Positions 54,813 through 63,849 of a stretch of 64,000 nucleotides of DNA are shown piece after piece. Each line of letters opens with the position of its first letter. Within the stretch, counting starts at the first letter, position 1. This stretch comes from Terrimicrobiaceae bacterium (GTDB lineage: Bacteria > Verrucomicrobiota > Verrucomicrobiia > Chthoniobacterales > Terrimicrobiaceae): assembly GCA_018402345.1 (NCBI GenBank), contig JAGYIV010000016.1:62001-126000 (forward strand). The letters are read 5' to 3'. The translations under genes were made by a program, and so were the position numbers. The notes under the pieces are model-generated. The model saw nothing but the letters and a program-made list of their open reading frames with translations. It did no database searches and was not told the origin of the DNA.

Positions 54813-55839
54813 GAGCGACCGTTCGGGAGGGGTCCGAGACGAGGGCGGAGTCTTCTCTCAGGCGCGCGCCCAGTGCCGAGGCGCAGCGAGTCCATTCCGC
54901 GGAAAAGGTGAACGCCTGGCGGGGGTGGCCGTCGCGGTGGACGATTTCGATCCTGTCGCCAAGGAATCCCTCGGAGTGCTCGATTCCGGCATCGCGCAAA
55001 TCCATGGCCGCCGCGAGGCCTCCGCGCCATGTGCGGCCGAGGAAGCGCACCTCGGAGGGTTCGGCGCCGAGGCTCAGTAGCCAGCCGTGGATGTTTGCCT
55101 TCACGAGATCCCCCTTGCGGCTGACGCATGGCACGGCCCATTCGACAGGGGACTTCGCCGGGTGCATGCGGCGGAGCTGGGCCTCCCATTTGGGTGGGAT
55201 TGTCTTGAGTGGGTCTGCGGTTTTGTTGTGTTCGGGGGGGGCGTTGAGTTTTTTCCAGGCCAGCCAAAGGGTCGTGCGGATGCCGCGGACGAGGCGCGGC
55301 AGGAAAAAGAGGATCGTGCCGAACAACACCACGCTTGCCGCCAGAGCGGCGAAGGGGCTCCACGCCAGGAGGGCCAGTCCGCCAAGCACGAGGGAATCCT
55401 CCGCCAGGCTGAGCCCGATATTGCTGAAGGGTTCCGGCGAGGTGTTCGCCGCCAAGCGCGTGCCCGCCTTGGCCACGTGCGAGGAGAGCGCCATGCCGCC
55501 CGCGAGGAGCGCCGCAACGACTTCGAACACCGGGTGCGCCTCGCCCATCGCCGCCACGGCGAGCGCCGCCGCCCCGACCGGCCGAATGATTGTGTGGGCG
55601 GCATCCCACGCCGTGTCGATCCACGGCACCTTGTCGGCGAGGAATTCCACCAGATACAGAACTCCCGCGACGGCGATCACCAGCGGATGTCCCAACACCT
55701 CGAGCCCCGCCAGCGGAGACGGGAGCGCCACCCAGTCCATCCGCACGGCCAATCCGGTGACAAAGACCGTCAGGTAGAGGTTGATGCCCGCGAGGGTGCC
55801 GAGGCTCAGGGCCACAGCGAGGGTCTTGAGGAGTTCCAT
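54778..55839 (-). CDS. DUF4126-type membrane protein with soluble C-terminal domain
   Basis: 353 residues. The first 200 form about five or six hydrophobic segments with LGTLAGINLYLTVFVTGLAV, a short VEFLADKVPWIDTAWDAAHT loop and GAAALAVAAMGEAHPVFEVV, matching DUF4126 proteins. The C-terminal 150 residues are soluble (AVPCVSRKGDLVKANIHGWL, FLGRTWRGGLAAAMDL) and may be a separate domain. Function unknown. Convergent overlap with the previous gene. Confidence 0.75.
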   Translation of the reverse strand: MELLKTLAVALSLGTLAGINLYLTVFVTGLAVRMDWVALPSPLAGLEVLGHPLVIAVAGVLYLVEFLADKVPWIDTAWDAAHTIIRPVGAAALAVAAMGEAHPVFEVVAALLAGGMALSSHVAKAGTRLAANTSPEPFSNIGLSLAEDSLVLGGLALLAWSPFAALAASVVLFGTILFFLPRLVRGIRTTLWLAWKKLNAPPEHNKTADPLKTIPPKWEAQLRRMHPAKSPVEWAVPCVSRKGDLVKANIHGWLLSLGAEPSEVRFLGRTWRGGLAAAMDLRDAGIEHSEGFLGDRIEIVHRDGHPRQAFTFSAEWTRCASALGARLREDSALVSDPSRTVALSPRDAGALES

Positions 55840-55937
55840 ACAGGGGAACTATCCGCCCGCCGAGGGGATTGTCACGCCCCGAGCGAGCGGGCTCTTGATC
55901 AAGGAGGCATGCGCCGGTAGGGTGCCTGCACGATCCC

Positions 55938-57503
55938 ATGAAACCGGTTACGATCTACGACACCACCCTGCGCGACGGCACCCAAGGCACAGGCATTTCC
56001 TTTTCGGTCCTCGACAAGATTCGCGTGGCCCAAAAGCTCGACGAGTTCGGGATCGACTACATCGAGGGCGGTTGGCCGGGCTCGAACCCGCGCGACGCCG
56101 CGTTTTTCGCCGAGGCGTCGAAGATCGAGTGGAAACACGCCCGCCTGGCCGCCTTCGGAAGCACGCGCCGGGGCGGGGTGGATGTCGCAGGCGACCCGCA
56201 GGTGAAGATGCTGTTGGACGCCGCCACGCCGGTCGTGACGATCGTTGGCAAGACATGGCTCCTCCATGTCACCGAGGTGCTGAATGTCACGGCGGAGGAA
56301 AATCTCTCGATGATCGCCGACACGATCGCGCATTTGAAATCCCACGGCCGAGAGGTGTTCTACGACGCCGAACATTTTTTCGATAGTTTCAAGGACGATC
56401 CAGACTACTCGCTGCAGACCCTCCGCGCGGCACGCGATGCCGGGGCTGATGTGCTGGTGCTTTGCGATACGAATGGCGGCACGCTCCCGGAGGACATCCA
56501 GCGCGCCACCGCCGAGGTCATCGTCCAACTCGGCTGCAAGGTCGGGATCCATACCCACAATGACTGCGGCCTCGGGGTGGCCAACGCCCTCGCCGGCGTG
56601 CGCGCCGGAGCCTGCCAAGTCCAAGGCACGATCAACGGCTACGGCGAGCGCGTGGGAAATTGCAATCTCACCACCACGATTCCCGCCCTGCAGGTGAAGA
56701 TGGGCCTGCCCTGTGTCCCCGAACTGACGATGCTCCGCGAGGTGTCGCGGTTTGTGGATGAACTCGCGAACGTGCCGCAGGACATTCGGGCGCCGTTTGT
56801 CGGCCAGGCGGCATTCACCCACAAGGGCGGCCTCCACGTGCACGCTGTGCAAAAGCTCGCCCGCACCTACGAGCACATGGATCCCAAGCTCGTGGGGAAT
56901 TCGCAGACGATCCTCGTCTCCGACATGTCCGGCCAGAGCAATATCCTCGCCAAGGCCGCCGAGTTGGGCCACGCGTTCCAAAAAGGAGCGCCGGAAGTCG
57001 CCGCCATCCTCAAGAAGGTCAAGGAATCCGAGGTGCAGGGCTACGAATTCGAGGCCGCCGATGCCTCGCTGGACCTCTTGATCCGCCGCACGCTCGGCGG
57101 GCACAAACCGCTGTTCGATTTGAGCGAGTTCCACTGCTCGTTCCGCCAATCCCGCCAGCATGGCTTCACCACCTGCGAAGCCACTGTGAAACTCGAGGTC
57201 GGCGGGGTTCCGGAATACACAGTGGACGAGGGGGACGGCCCGGTGAACGCCCTCGACGCCGCCCTCCGCAAGGCGCTGCGCCCGTTCTATCCGTGGATCG
57301 ATGCCGTGCGTCTTGAGGATTACAAAGTCAGGATCATCGACGGCTCGCGCGGCACCGCCGCCCGCACCCGTGTCCTCATCGTCTCAAGCGACGGCTCGAC
57401 CAAGTGGGGCACCGTCGGCGTCTCCGACAACATCATCGAAGCCAGTTGGCTCGCCCTCGTCGACAGCTACGAATTCCACGCCCTCAGGACCACAGCGGGC
57501 TGA
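55938..57503 (+). CDS. cimA: Citramalate synthase
   Basis: 521 residues. HMG-L-like TIM barrel with IYDTTLRDGTQGTGISFSVL, metal-binding GIHTHNDCGLGVANALAGVR and the FTHKGGLHVHAV region, then a LeuA-type dimer domain (LIRRTLGGHKPLFD, LEDYKVRIIDGSRGTAA). The length and DGTQG sequence favour CimA over 2-isopropylmalate synthase. It condenses acetyl-CoA and pyruvate to citramalate for isoleucine synthesis; leuB nearby can act in the same route. Directly followed by the repeat zone. Confidence 0.93.
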   Translation: MKPVTIYDTTLRDGTQGTGISFSVLDKIRVAQKLDEFGIDYIEGGWPGSNPRDAAFFAEASKIEWKHARLAAFGSTRRGGVDVAGDPQVKMLLDAATPVVTIVGKTWLLHVTEVLNVTAEENLSMIADTIAHLKSHGREVFYDAEHFFDSFKDDPDYSLQTLRAARDAGADVLVLCDTNGGTLPEDIQRATAEVIVQLGCKVGIHTHNDCGLGVANALAGVRAGACQVQGTINGYGERVGNCNLTTTIPALQVKMGLPCVPELTMLREVSRFVDELANVPQDIRAPFVGQAAFTHKGGLHVHAVQKLARTYEHMDPKLVGNSQTILVSDMSGQSNILAKAAELGHAFQKGAPEVAAILKKVKESEVQGYEFEAADASLDLLIRRTLGGHKPLFDLSEFHCSFRQSRQHGFTTCEATVKLEVGGVPEYTVDEGDGPVNALDAALRKALRPFYPWIDAVRLEDYKVRIIDGSRGTAARTRVLIVSSDGSTKWGTVGVSDNIIEASWLALVDSYEFHALRTTAG

Positions 57504-57830
57504 CAGGATTTTTAGGAGGGGGAAAAGACAGGAGGACAGGAGGGCTGGGGATTTTTTAGACAGGATGACAGGATTGGCAGGATTAACAGGAGGGGGGCGA
57601 CAGATTTTTTTGAATTTTATGGGGAAGGGCAGAATGATGGGAAAAGCTGAGGTGCTGCTGTTTTTTTGAATTTTGTAAATTCTGTTAATTTTGTCTAAAA
57701 AAACCCCACAGTTGTCGTGTTCAAGCGGCAGGCGGAGAGCCCGGATTTTTGCCCCATCCCATCCCCCCTCCTGCTAATCCTGCTAATCCTGTCTAAAAAA
57801 AACCCGCGGGGGGCGTGTTGCTTTGCCAAG
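57504..57830. repeat. Composite repeat block I after cimA
   Basis: No gene. Starting right after the cimA stop there are AGGATTTTTAGGAGGGGG and TTTTTTAGACAGGATGACAG followed by GGATTAACAGGAGGGGGG in sense orientation. From 57612 a module begins that recurs at 58395 and 63620 (ATGGGGAAGGGCAGAATGAT, a T8-flanked AATTTTGTAAATTCTG, CCCCATCCCATCCCCCCTCC, then TAATCCTGCTAATCCTGTCT). The latter part is the reverse orientation and ends at the stop of the next minus-strand gene. Confidence 0.85.
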
Positions 57831-58070
57831 CTATTGGAGGAACTTGATGAGGGCGGCGGTGGTGGCCATTTGGCCGATCCAGAAGAGGAACATCCACTTG
57901 ATGATTTCCGCTTTGAGTTCCGCGCCATCCTGCTTGGTCATGAGCCGTTTTGTGAGGTCCTGCTCCTGTTCGCGAAAGGCGATTTCCAGACTCTCTGCAA
58001 TGGCTCTGGCCTTGGGCGGCTCGATGCTGGCAGCTTCAAGGATCGAAAGGATTTTCACCGTGCTCATCAT
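57831..58070 (-). CDS. Coiled-coil membrane microprotein, short copy
   Basis: 79 residues. N-terminal VKILSILEAASIEPPKARAI, a heptad-patterned helix (REQEQDLTKRLMTKQDGAEL) and a C-terminal membrane segment IIKWMFLFWIGQMATTAALI. It resembles the bacterial CCDC90/DUF1640-like family of coiled coils with a C-terminal anchor. It is a paralogue of the gene at 58616-58918, about 85% identical outside a deletion of 21 residues in the coil. It may start at the first or second ATG (58070 or 58067). Function unknown. Confidence 0.65.
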   Translation of the reverse strand: MMSTVKILSILEAASIEPPKARAIAESLEIAFREQEQDLTKRLMTKQDGAELKAEIIKWMFLFWIGQMATTAALIKFLQ

Positions 58071-58615
58071 GGCTGATGATGCTGTAGAGTGAGGTGGATG
58101 TCAATGAAGCGGTTGGACAGGATGACAGGAGGGGGGAGGGGGATTTTTTGACAGAATTAACAGAATTAACAGAATTTTAGCGGGGAAGGACAGGATGACA
58201 GAATCGGAGCGCAGCGGAGAAAGACTGCCAAAGGCAGCCCGAAGGGCGAGCAAAGCGAGTCAACTTTCAGGATTAACAGGAGGGGGAAGGACAGGTGGGT
58301 GACACTTAAAACTTAAAACTTAAAACTTAAAACTTAAAACTCCTCTTTGGCCGCCCTTCGGGCGAGCAAAGCGAGTCAATTAACAAAATTAACAGAATTT
58401 TATGGGGGAAGGGCAGAATGATGGGAAAAGCTGGGGTGCTGCTGTTTTTTTTGAATTTTGTAAATTCTGTTAATTTTGTCTAAAAAAACCCCACAGTTGT
58501 CGGGGTTCAAGCGGCAGGCGGGGAACCCGGATTTTTGCCCCATCCCATCCCCCCTCCTGCTAATCCTGCTAATCCTGTCTAAAAAAACCCGCGGGGGGCG
58601 TGTTGCTTTGCCAAG
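58071..58615. repeat. Composite repeat block II between the two microprotein genes
   Basis: No gene. Contains the AGGATGACAGGAGGGGGG tract, GACAGAATTAACAGAATTAA (58150-58180), two hairpin boxes (58229-58263 and 58345-58379), a run of five CTTAAAA heptamers ending near 58340, and from 58395 a second copy of the module seen at 57612. The hairpin box at 58345 has its loop inverted (GCCCTTCGGGC instead of GCCCGAAGGGC). Confidence 0.85.
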
Positions 58616-58918
58616 CTATTGGAGGAACTTGATGAGGGCGGCGGTGGTGGCCATTTGGCCGATCCAGAAGAGGAACATCCACTTGATGATTTCCGCTTTG
58701 TGATTGGCCATCTCGGTGCGGAGTTCCGCGCGAAGATCGGCCATGGAGGTTTTGATCTCGGCACGAAGCTTTTCGCCATCCTCGTTGGTCATGAGCGTTT
58801 TTGTGAGGTCGTCCTCCTGCTCCCGGAATGCCAGTTCAAAGCTCTCCGCAATCGCGCGGGCCTTGGGAGGCTCGATGCTGGCGGCTTCGAGGATCGAGAG
58901 GATTTTGACCGTGCTCAT
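58616..58918 (-). CDS. Coiled-coil membrane microprotein, long copy
   Basis: 100 residues. Same N-terminus (VKILSILEAASIEPPKARAI) and C-terminal anchor (IIKWMFLFWIGQMATTAALI) as the copy at 57831-58070, but the coil has 21 more residues (EIKTSMADLRAELRTEMANH) between. The two genes lie in a tandem duplication of about 520-590 bp that also includes flanking repeat modules. The start ATG at 58918 is single, unlike the double ATG in the short copy. Confidence 0.68.
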   Translation of the reverse strand: MSTVKILSILEAASIEPPKARAIAESFELAFREQEDDLTKTLMTNEDGEKLRAEIKTSMADLRAELRTEMANHKAEIIKWMFLFWIGQMATTAALIKFLQ

Positions 58919-59216
58919 GATGGGTGACGATGCTGGAGAGTGAGGTGGATGTCAATGAAGCGGTTGGACAGGATGACAGGAGTTTCAGGATTAACAGGAA
59001 GAAAAGACAGGAGGGGGAAGGACAGGTGGGCGACACTTAAAACTTAAAACTGAAAACTTAAAACTCCTCTTTGGCCGCCCGAAGGGCGAGCAAAGCGAGT
59101 CAATTAACAAAATTAACAGAATTTTAGGGGGGAAGGACAGGAGTGGGGATGGGCGACACTGAAAACTCCTCTTGTCCTTCCCCCTCCTGTTAATCCTGCT
59201 AATCCTGTCATCCTGT
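58919..59216. repeat. Composite repeat block III before the PATR gene end
   Basis: No gene. After the duplicated 3' arm (to about 58980) there are AGGATTAACAGGAAGAAAAG, CTTAAAA/CTGAAAA heptamers (59035-59065), one hairpin box (CTTTG 59069 to CAAAG 59095), AATTAACAAAATTAACAG and finally CCTGTTAATCCTGCTAATCC then TGTCATCCTGTCTAAA abutting the stop codon of the PATR gene. Confidence 0.85.
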
Positions 59217-62200
59217 CTAAACTGTCGGCTCTTTTCCTTCTTTGGCTTGCAGGCGGCGGCGGAGGGCGTTGAGGAGCCAGCCGCCGAGGAGGACCAGGGC
59301 GGTGATGTAGACTTCGGGTTCGGGGACGGGGCCGATTTCGCCGCTCAGGCCCATTTCAAAGGCTGTGCCTGCGAAGCCTTGGCCGAAGTCACCGCTGTAG
59401 AAGCTGATGCGGTTGAGATAGGTGGAGAGGCCGCTTTTGTCGGTGAAAATGATGTGCGGGTTGTAGGCCAGGCTGCCGACTTGGGTGCCGTATTTGTTCA
59501 AGCCAGTCCAGTTCGTGATCGCGAGCGAGGTGCCGTCCAGCCAGCTGCCGAGGGCGGAGAAGGTGAGGTTGCCGGTGAAATTCTTCACGTCGATGATCGA
59601 GTTCGCGCTGAGGGTGAGCGCCCCCACTGATTCGTTGAATGTGCCGTTGAGCGACAACGTGCCGCCGCCGAGGTTCATGGCAGCCGAGTCGTTGATCGAC
59701 CCGGCGGCGCGGACAAGGAGCGATCCTCCATCGACATTGACCGCCGAGGTTCCCCCCAGCGCGCCCATGGAAGTAATCTCCAACGTGCCGTGCATTGACC
59801 GTCGTGGCTCCGCTGAAGGTGTTGCTGCCGGAGAGGACGAGCGTGCCGGTGCCGTTTTTGGTGACTCCGCCGGTGCCGTTGACTGTGTTTGAAATCGTGA
59901 GCGTGTCGCCGTTGTCCACATCGAACGTGGCGTTGTTCACGGTGATCCCGCCGCTGAGGGTGAGGGTTTCGCTGGCCTTGACATTGTAAACGCTCATGGC
60001 GTTCGCGAAGGTGCCCGTGGCGTTGAGGTGGAGGAGCGAGGCGCCGCTGGATTGCGTGAGGGTGCCGGTGCCCGCCGCGCTGGCGTGGTTGAGGGTCAGC
60101 GTGCCGGAGTTCAAGGTCGTGCCGCCGGAGTAGGTGTTGGCGGCATTCAAGATCAGGCTGCCGGTGCCGTCTTTGATGATCATTCCTGTGCCGCCGATGG
60201 CTGCCGTGGCAAAATTCGTGCCTTGGGTGACGGTGTCCGAGCGGTTGAAGGCGAGAGTGCCGTTGACTGGTGATCGCGCTGGAGGTGGAGAGCGCGCCGG
60301 TGGTGCCGCCGTTGCCGAGTTGGAGGGTTCCGGCGTTGATGGTGGTGGTGCCTGCATAAGTATTGGCGGCGGAGAGGACGAGCGTGCCAGTGCCGTTTTT
60401 GGTCAGGCTGCGGGTTCCGCCGAATTGATCCACGATCCAGGCGACTTCCATCGAGGCACCTGACCCTGACGTCTACGGTTGATGTTGGCGTTGAGTTCGA
60501 TGCGCCCGACGCCGGCGGCAGCGTTGGTGAAATTTGCTGTTGTGGCGGCGTTGACCGCTAATGCTGCCTCCCGTCACAAGCCCTTTTCCGTCTCCGAGAT
60601 TTGCTGAGTGGTTGAAAACGAAAGCGGTGTTTCCAAGGGTGGTGGTGCCAGTGGTGTTCAAGCGTGAGCTGGTCACGCCCGCCAAGGTCAGTGTGCCGCC
60701 GGTGAAGCTGGAGGCATTGCTCAGAGTGAGGGTTCCCGAGCCGATGGTCAGAGCGCCGCCGCTCATGGTGGCCGATCCGACGGTTTCGCTCCGGGTTCCG
60801 ACGGCGAGCGTGCCGCCGGTGATCGTCACCGCGCTGGTGTCGCCGATGGCTGTGTTGGAGCCGAGGGTGAGTGTTCCGGCATTGATGGTGGTTGCGCCCG
60901 AGTAGGTATTCGAACCGGAGAGCGTGACTGCGCCGCTGCCGTTCTTGGTGAGTGACCCGATCCCGCTCATATTGCCCGAGTAGGTGCCCGATGTGGACTG
61001 GTCGAAGACCACTGCGGCGTTGTTGGCGATGTCTCCCTGAAGGCTCGAGGTGGTGCCTTGGAGGATGCCGGAGTTGACATTGGTGCCGCCGCTGTAGGTG
61101 TTCGTGCCTCCGAGGACCAGTGTGCCGAGGCCTGCCTTGGTCATGCCGTTTGACCCCGCGAGGACCGAGTTGATGGTGGCTTGGACTCCGGTGTCAACAG
61201 TGATGGCGTTTGCCACATCGCTGGCGGCTCCGAGGGTGAGCGTGCCGCTGGAAAGGGTGTAGCCGGTCGTTTGGAAGGAGATGCCAGCATTCGCGGAAAT
61301 GGTCCCCACGGTCACGGTGCCCGCGGTGCCTTCAAAGGTGGCGGTGCTTGCGGGATTCCATGTTGTGCCGGACACAGAGGCATTGCTGGTGGACCAGTTC
61401 GTGTTTGTTCCGTTCCATGTGCCAGTGCCGCCCAGACTCGCCCCGTTCGCCGTCCAATACATCGCCGCCGCGCTCTCGATGATGGAGAGCAGGCCGCTGG
61501 ATTGGTTCAGTGAAAACGAATAGCTTCCCGAAGAGCCGCTCCAAATGCCCGAACTCAAGCTCAGGCTGCCGGTGAAGCCTCCGCTGCCTGTGAGCGACAC
61601 GGTGGAAAAATCTCCGGAGGGGTGGTGAAATTCCACAGGTCGTAGGAAGCGGAGGGCGTCGCACTGGCTATGTCGAGCGAGAGCCCGTTCCCCAGCGTGA
61701 TCGTGCCGGCATTCAAAAACCCCGCCGTGCTTGCGCCCACGCCGAGCGTCAATCCCGCTGTGCCGATGCTGAAGCTCGTGGCGGTCGTGTCGAATGTGCC
61801 GCCGTCCGAGATGACCAACGCGGAGTCGGAGGCGAGGGAACCGGAGGCCCCGAGCTTGAGCGTGCCTCCGTTGATTGTGGTTGAGCCATTGTAGGTGTTC
61901 GCCCCCCCAAGAACCAACGATCCCGTGGCTCCCGCCGCTGCGTCAACGGTCAATCCGGTGCCGGAACTGCCGGACATGGCTCCGTTGAATGTGTAGGTGC
62001 CGTTTGCGCCGATTGTGATCGTGCGCGTGGCCGCTCCGAGGGAGACGGCGTCTGAAAAGGTAATATTGGCCGTCGCGCTCCCGTTGCCGGAGGGGACTCC
62101 GGTGGTCACTCCGCCGAGGCTAAAATCCCCCCCAACCGTGATGCTGGAGTATTTTCCAGCCGTTGGTGCGAAGTCGGTATCGCTTAAAAGTGAGCCTCCA

Positions 62201-62718
62201 TTGAATGTTAGTGCACCCTGACCAAGGTTGTTGATGCTATTACCGCCGATGACAACCGTTCCATTATTAAGAGTGAATCCTCCCTTGAATGCACCTGTTC
62301 CTCTGATGTAGACTATTCCGTCTCCCTCTTTTATAAAACCTGTTTTGACTGATGTGGTGGACGTGGAAAAGCCTTGATTCGAAAAATCAAGAACAGCTCC
62401 AGATCCCACATCCAATGTGGAAACCCTATTTCCAGTATTGTAAGTGCCGACAGCAGTCATTTGAACCAGCACATTGGGGCTGACGGTTACATCACCAACG
62501 CGTGTGGATGCGAAAGTGATCGCTGAGTTCGCAGTAAAAAAAGCATCACTGGCATTACTGCTCGTCCACACTGTCCCGCCCGTTGGGGAGGCCGGGTTCG
62601 ACCAGTTTGTCCCGGTCCAAGTGGCGCTGGTTCCGTCTGTTCTCCAATAGAAATCAGCCCCAAGCATGCGCTCTGCGCCCAACCCGAGGGCAACCGCAGC
62701 GATTAAAAAATGTTCCAT
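59217..62718 (-). pseudogene. PATR-repeat surface protein with PEP-CTERM anchor, broken by five frame changes
   Basis: From ATG 62718 a signal peptide (MEHFLIAAVALGLGAERMLG, cleaved near AD) leads into beta-helix sequence. At least six autotransporter-associated repeats follow, such as [17 protein letters not shown], and the end carries the sorting signal VPEPE, a membrane helix and RRR. No autotransporter barrel. The frame changes near 61620, 60559, 60472, 60268 and 59791. Together the pieces give about 1165 residues, a secreted, anchored beta-solenoid. Each break is fixable by one base. The family (TIGR02601-type repeats with PEP-CTERM) is common in Verrucomicrobiota. Confidence 0.85.
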
Positions 62719-63179
62719 TTCATATCTCGAATTTTTCTTTTGTTTCAGAACCCGGGCTGTTGAGCGCGGGGTGTGTGTTGGAGTTCGAGAGACTCGAGGG
62801 CGTTCTCTCCCTGCGGAGCGGTCCCGCAGGCGACTTGAACTGTGGTGTTCGCCGTGGGGGGCATCCACGCGCCGGGAGCGAGCGGATGTCGGTGAACGGA
62901 GGTGAGGGTGGGAGAGTTGAGGGGTGGCCTCAAAGGGTTTAGTGCAATAAAACCGTCACATTGGCGGAGGGGGGCATGGGAGGGGAAAGTGTGGCGAATG
63001 GAGCAACCGGGCGGCTGGAAATCGACAGTGCAGTCACAATGCGACCCCTTGAGCCCTGCGGGTTTCCTCAATAAATCAACTCTGCAGCAGGTGATTGGAT
63101 CGAAATCAGTCTCCATGCCGCGACATAGAGCAGATGGAGTGCCAGAACGGGGATTAAGACAAACATGTCACAAACCCAG
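62719..63179. other. Upstream region of the PATR gene, no gene seen
   Basis: About 460 bases with only short unsupported reading frames. The minus-strand leader of the PATR gene is AT-rich near its start (AAAAGAAAAATTCGAGATAT) and may hold the promoter; I cannot place -35/-10 boxes. The stretch 62800-63100 is GC-rich without recognisable motifs. Confidence 0.6.
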
Positions 63180-63849
63180 GGATATTGGACAGGATGACAG
63201 GAGGGGGAGGGGGATTTTTTAGACAGAATTAACAGAATTAACAGAATTTTAGCGGGGAAGGACAGGATGACAGGAGTTTCAGGATTAACAGGAGGGGGTT
63301 GGACAGGGGGGGCGACACTTAAAACTGAAAACTGAAAACTTAAAACTCCTCTTTGGCCGCCCGAAGGGCGAGCAAAGCGAGTCAATTGGCAGGATTAACA
63401 GGAGGGGGAAGGACAGGTGGGTGACACTTAAAACTTAAAACTGAAAACTTAAAACTCCTCTTTGGCAGCCCGAAGGGCGAGCAAAGCGAGTCAACTTTCA
63501 GGATTAACAGGAGGGGGTTGGACAGGGGGGGCGACACTTAAAACTGAAAACTGAAAACTTAAAACTCCTCTTTGGCCGCCCGAAGGGCGAGCAAAGCGAG
63601 TCAATTAACAGAATTAACAGAATTTTATGGGGAAAGGGCAGAATGATGGGAAAAGCTGGGGTGCTGCTGTTTTTTTTGAATTTTGTAAATTCTGTTAATT
63701 CTGTCTAAAAAAAACCCGCGGGGGGCGTGTTCAAGCGGCAGGCGGGGAGCCCGGATTTTGCCCCATCCCATCCCCCCTCCTGTTAATCCTGCTAATCCTG
63801 CTAATCCTGTCTAAAAAAACCCGTGGGGGCGTGTTGCGTGGCTGTTGTC
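63180..63849. repeat. Composite repeat block IV with 110-bp tandem array
   Basis: No gene. 63189-63270 repeats the 58117-58200 tract almost exactly. Then three tandem units of about 110 bp follow, each made of AGGATTAACAGGAGGGGG, GGACAGG(T/G)GGG(T/G/C)GACA, CTTAAAA/CTGAAAA heptamers, CTCCTCTTTGGC and a hairpin box (CTTTG at 63351, 63460 and 63570; spacing 109 and 110). From 63620 a third, incomplete copy of the 57612 module runs into the end of the pfkB gene. Confidence 0.88.

Noticed and set aside
63268-63604. Possible CRISPR array
   Set aside because: The repeated units are about 110 bp, nearly identical along their whole length and have no unique spacers; no cas genes are present.
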